A stretch of DNA of 5,550 nt, from NCBI GenBank assembly GCA_029262715.1, contig JAJCYX010000244.1:1-5550 (forward strand). Reading direction: 5' to 3'. This DNA is from Chloroflexota bacterium. Lineage in GTDB: Bacteria > Chloroflexota > Dehalococcoidia > Lucifugimonadales > Lucifugimonadaceae. Of this stretch, positions 5,153-5,550 are shown one piece after another (positions within the stretch are counted from its first letter, which is position 1; every line of letters starts with the position of its first letter). Under the pieces are notes generated by a model. It ran no database searches. It was given only the letters and a program-made list of their open reading frames with translations, and had not been told where the DNA came from. The position numbers and the translations under genes are program-made.

Positions 5153-5515
5153 ATGACGTTGCACGAGACGGACAACCGCTTCTGGGAAGCTCTGGACGAG
5201 TTGATGTTGACCAGTAAGATCGTGATCGACCGACCCAAAGGCAGCGTTCATCCACGGTTTGAGTCGATCACCTACCCGCTGGACTACGGCTACCTGGACG
5301 GAACCGGTGCGATAGATGGCGGTGGTGTGGATGTCTGGGTGGGCAGCCAGCCGGAGCTTGGAGTCGTCGGGATCCTTGCTTCAATAGACCTATTCAAGCG
5401 GGATGCGGAGATCAAGATTCTGTTCGGTTGCACCGAAGATGAGATTGCCTTGCCGCTCCAGACCTCCAACACGGAGTCTCAGTCGGTCATCTTGATTCGC
5501 AGGCCGTCGGCTTAG
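5153..5515 (+). CDS. Short inorganic pyrophosphatase-like protein
   Basis: The product has 120 residues. The ATG at 5153 follows AGAGG (5142-5146) with a six-base gap, and the stop is TAG at 5513-5515. The order of blocks matches a short subfamily annotated as inorganic pyrophosphatase: FWEALDELMLTSKIVIDRPKG (about 10-30), HPRF (33-36), YPLDYGYLDGT (41-51), DGGGVDVWVG (55-64), DLFKRDAEIKILFGCTEDE (79-97) and a final IRR. Soluble family I enzymes hydrolyse pyrophosphate using a D-x-D-P-x-D metal site. Here the equivalent region is D55-G-G-G-V-D60, so two acidic residues remain and the middle one is Gly. Classical enzymes are about 170 residues, so the C-terminal part of the barrel is missing. 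Homology to the pyrophosphatase fold is fairly clear, but catalysis on pyrophosphate is not assured; another phosphate-containing substrate is possible. It probably has its own promoter in the 194-base gap upstream. Confidence 0.75.
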   Translation: MTLHETDNRFWEALDELMLTSKIVIDRPKGSVHPRFESITYPLDYGYLDGTGAIDGGGVDVWVGSQPELGVVGILASIDLFKRDAEIKILFGCTEDEIALPLQTSNTESQSVILIRRPSA

Positions 5516-5550
5516 CCGATTACCGCCTCGCTGTCCGGACATTAGCTGTC

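Noticed and set aside
1..5550. CRISPR array, tRNA, rRNA, transposase or riboswitch
   Set aside because: No regularly spaced direct repeats, cloverleaf, transposase motifs or recognisable aptamer core were seen on either strand.

Overview
The window reads as bacterial chromosomal DNA. Genes are compact, with Shine-Dalgarno-type ribosome sites and GTG/TTG starts alongside ATG. GC is moderate to high in the housekeeping-like genes and clearly lower in one accessory gene. The mix of a GT-C-type membrane glycosyltransferase tail, a class IV aminotransferase and a very short pyrophosphatase-like protein reminds me of Chloroflexota (SAR202/Dehalococcoidia-like). That placement is inference from recalled protein style; no marker gene here fixes the taxonomy.

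Layout, left to right. (1) 1-837: 3' end of a + strand gene, probably the soluble C-terminal part of a membrane glycosyltransferase-like protein. (2) 889-1443 (+): a small protein with two canonical C2H2 zinc fingers. (3) 1444-1774: about 330 bases with no convincing gene, AT-rich in the middle and full of short palindromes. (4) 3074-1775 (-): a two-gene operon. It encodes a ribbon-helix-helix (RHH)-like N-terminus joined by a long linker to a C-terminal domain of unknown function, then, 10 bases later, a 221-residue protein I cannot assign. (5) 3075-3242: a divergent intergenic region with a 10-bp-arm inverted repeat in front of the RHH gene and a plausible sigma70-type promoter facing right. 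(6) 3243-4196 (+): a class IV PLP aminotransferase (branched-chain aminotransferase-like). (7) 4200-4958 (+): a lower-GC gene for a TIGR02391/Ymh-like (possibly HEPN-fold) protein, whose ribosome site lies inside the end of the aminotransferase gene. (8) 5153-5515 (+): a short inorganic pyrophosphatase-like protein.

The most interesting part is 889-3116. The zinc-finger protein and the RHH protein have unrelated DNA-binding N-termini, yet both carry the motif VW-[ED]-KV-x-x-MEG-x-R near their C-terminal regions. In the zinc-finger gene a TAA stop falls just after the motif, and weak similarity to the RHH gene persists for a few codons past it. A rare 10-mer, TATGTATGTA, occurs as an inverted pair upstream of the RHH operon and again, looser and with one 9/10 copy, in the gap between the two convergent transcription units. 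Together this suggests a small, possibly self-regulated accessory cassette of DNA-binding proteins. Its function cannot be read from the sequence.
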